DNA of 5,855 nucleotides from Heritagella sp051881655 (GTDB lineage: Bacteria; Bacillota; Clostridia; Oscillospirales; Acutalibacteraceae). Every line of letters begins with the position of its first letter. Positions within the stretch are counted from its first letter, which is position 1. Shown in pieces: positions 5,425 through 5,855 of the stretch. The notes below the pieces were generated by a model. It had not been told where the DNA came from and ran no database searches. It was given only the letters and a program-made list of their open reading frames with translations. The stretch covers positions 1 through 5,855 of the forward strand of contig JBJEQH010000232.1 of the NCBI GenBank assembly GCA_051881655.1, given 5' to 3'. A program made the position numbers and the translations under genes.

Positions 5425-5855
5425 TCACAGCTGGGAGAGATACTCCCCATACGGTTTGCGCACAACCGCTTCCCGGTGATCCCGAAACCAGGCATAGGAT
5501 TCCTGCAGGCCCTGCAGAAGCGGCTTTGTTTCGGGCATCAGCACCGTCTGTCGGGCGACATCCAGGGTGTACTCGTAATCATAAAAACAGAAATAGCTTC
5601 TCTGCGGGTGTTCCGGCCCCATGTGGATGGTTTTCAGCGGAGCTCCCACCACCTCATAGCACAGCTGTACCCATTGGAGAACCGATACCGTCTCCGGATT
5701 TCCCACGTTGAAAATCTGGGTTTCCGGCCGCTTTTCCAGCAAAATCTGCATAAACCGGCACAAATCCTCGATATGGAAAAACTGCAGCTTCATCTTCCCC
5801 TCTCCCGGCAGGGCGAAGGGGCGTTTCTGCTCTGCGCACTCAAACACAAAGGGTT
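5425..5855 (-). CDS. NAD-dependent epimerase/dehydratase (extended SDR), C-terminal fragment
   Basis: The open frame runs leftward from the window edge to the TGA at 5427-5425, giving about 142 residues with the 5' end missing. KLQFFHIEDLCRFMQILLEK is the C-terminal motif of extended short-chain dehydrogenases, usually written FIHVxDLaxa. It is followed by a strand QIFNVGNPETVSVLQWVQLCYEVVG, the usual 'fNvG...vs..e......G' segment of nucleotide-sugar epimerases. The preceding PFALPGEGKM resembles the short strand-turn before that motif. The Rossmann glycine motif and catalytic YxxxK lie upstream, outside the window, so the substrate cannot be named; GalE-like and other NAD-dependent epimerases or reductases all fit. 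A GTG codon at 5847-5845 is internal to the conserved region and is not a credible start. It is separated from alaA by a dedicated promoter and leader, so any shared regulation would come only from readthrough. Confidence 0.8.
   Translation of the reverse strand, partial: PFVFECAEQKRPFALPGEGKMKLQFFHIEDLCRFMQILLEKRPETQIFNVGNPETVSVLQWVQLCYEVVGAPLKTIHMGPEHPQRSYFCFYDYEYTLDVARQTVLMPETKPLLQGLQESYAWFRDHREAVVRKPYGEYLSQL

Noticed and set aside
4970..5479. 169-codon plus-strand frame across the T-box leader
   Set aside because: The sequence is fully explained by the minus-strand structured leader and promoter; the translated product shows no family features.
5120..5495. Short minus-strand frames (102 and 90 codons) in the T-box and spacer
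   Set aside because: They overlap the promoter and Stem I of the leader or the end of the epimerase gene, and lack ribosome sites. I considered a leader peptide, but T-box structure explains the region.
1..5855. CRISPR array, tRNA/rRNA genes, insertion sequences or phage genes
   Set aside because: No regularly spaced repeats, cloverleaf-compatible segments, transposase motifs or terminal inverted repeats were seen. The tRNA-like conserved bits at 5004-5240 belong to the T-box.

Overview
This window looks like chromosomal DNA from a mid-to-high G+C member of the Clostridia (Firmicutes), plausibly a gut Oscillospiraceae/Lachnospiraceae-type bacterium. That is an inference from four things: a classic tRNA-sensing T-box leader, extended -10 sigma-A-type promoters, AGGA-type ribosome binding sites, and an intracellular GH127 glycosidase paired with a permease.

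Layout from left to right. (1) Positions 1-142, minus: the first 47 residues of a GrpB/UPF0157-family protein, cut by the window edge. Its ATG overlaps the stop of the next gene by one base. (2) 142-1401, minus: a 12-TM major facilitator permease of the MFS_1_like/PPP type. (3) 1402-1671: a divergent control region holding two outward-facing promoters that are near copies of each other, plus a pair of 14-bp direct repeats. (4) 1672-3603, plus: a complete GH127 beta-L-arabinofuranosidase with all catalytic and zinc-ligand residues. (5) 3611-3649: a strong two-way intrinsic terminator between convergent genes. (6) 3681-4898, minus: an AlaA-type glutamate-pyruvate aminotransferase. (7) 4950-5245, minus: a complete T-box leader, with its own promoter at 5265-5293. 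(8) 5425-5855, minus: the C-terminal part of an NAD-dependent epimerase/dehydratase (extended SDR), cut by the right edge.

Two functional units stand out. The first is a divergent transporter/glycosidase pair: the permease would import an arabinose-containing sugar or glycoside and the cytoplasmic GH127 enzyme would release L-arabinose from it. The second is a feedback circuit for alanine supply. The leader of alaA folds into a T-box whose Stem I can be drawn helix by helix. Its specifier reads GCA (alanine), and its T-box UGGU matches the ACCA end expected of tRNA-Ala. Uncharged tRNA-Ala should therefore stabilise the antiterminator and turn on synthesis of alanine from pyruvate. I saw no CRISPR array, tRNA, rRNA, insertion sequence or phage gene.
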